Source of the DNA: Basidiobolus heterosporus B8920
Lineage: Eukaryota > Basidiobolomycota > Basidiobolomycetes > Basidiobolales > Basidiobolaceae
Direction of reading: 5' to 3'
Assembly (NCBI GenBank): GCA_000697455.1
Contig: JNET01026566.1
Location: 1 to 10,088 of the forward strand
Length of the DNA: 10,088 bases
Shown one piece after another: positions 9,826-10,088 of this stretch (position 1 is its first letter; each line of letters starts with the position of its first letter). A model generated the notes under the pieces. That model was not told the origin of the DNA. It saw nothing but the letters and a program-made list of their open reading frames with translations, and ran no database searches. The translations under genes and the position numbers were made by a program.

Positions 9826-10088
9826 TTACGTACATCAAGTGGATGTTAAAACAGCCTTTTTCAATGGGTAATTGACTGAAGATATCTACATGGACCAGCC
9901 TGACAGATTTGCAGACCTAAAATACCCTACAATGGTTTACAAACTCAAGAAAACACTATATGGCTGAAAACAATCACCTGAGCTCAAAATAGCAAGATAG
10001 ATGCGTATTTGGAAACAATGCAATTCCAGAAGAGCAAAGCTGATTTTAGTATCTATTATAGGCCAGATAAGACAAGTCCAGTCTTGCT
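9826..10088 (+). mobile_element. Broken Ty1/copia LTR-retrotransposon relic, reverse transcriptase segment
   Basis: The stretch resembles the reverse transcriptase part of Ty1/copia polyproteins. HQVDVKTAFFNG matches the catalytic-region block (usually HQMDVKTAFLNG) and is followed by EDIYMDQPDRF (usually EEIYMEQPEGF) and VYKLKKTLYG, in the expected order and spacing. It runs off the right edge on the plus strand. It is a fossil with several breaks. Integrase, protease, gag and LTRs are not recognisable in the window, and the left border is where similarity fades, not a proven end. The divergence suggests an old insertion. Confidence 0.85.

Overview
This looks like a stretch of fungal nuclear genome carrying single-copy housekeeping genes. 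Introns are numerous and mostly very short (54-81 nt, with two of 121 and 132 nt). They use GT..AG ends, and several contain near-perfect TACTAA-type branch points. The coding content (fungal-type UNC93-like transporter, Cse1, Coq11, Ded1) and AT-leaning spacers fit a fungus. The intron density argues against budding yeasts. An early-diverging or filamentous fungus is my best inference, and I cannot name a genus.

Layout. (1) 1-267, plus strand: the 3' end of an UNC93-like membrane transporter gene. (2) 268-775: its 3'UTR with a hairpin and poly(A) signal, then a CSE1 promoter rich in CCCTAA-like motifs. (3) 776-4009, plus: complete CSE1/CAS importin-alpha export receptor, six exons, 975 aa. 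(4) 4010-4120: a compact convergent terminator containing a strong G-quadruplex motif. (5) 4121-5449, minus: complete COQ11-like NAD(P)-binding protein, six exons, 287 aa. (6) 5450-5923: COQ11 promoter with a telomere-like GGGTAA array and a perfect TGACGTCA site, shared with the long DED1 3'UTR. (7) 5924-8214, minus: complete DED1/DDX3 DEAD-box helicase, seven exons, 642 aa. (8) 8215 to about 9820: DED1 promoter, then about 1.5 kb of AT-rich sequence in which I see no gene. (9) About 9826-10088: the edge of a broken Ty1/copia reverse transcriptase relic running off the window.

The genes serve nuclear transport, coenzyme Q metabolism and translation initiation. There is no sign that they form a pathway or cluster. 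I find no convincing new biological system. The most interesting signals are in gene borders and RNA processing: the G-quadruplex between two converging transcripts, the telomere-like arrays in two promoters, a weak splice donor in COQ11, and a tandem acceptor and a stop-in-donor last intron in DED1. All exon models were built by hand from splice sites plus family similarity, without transcripts.
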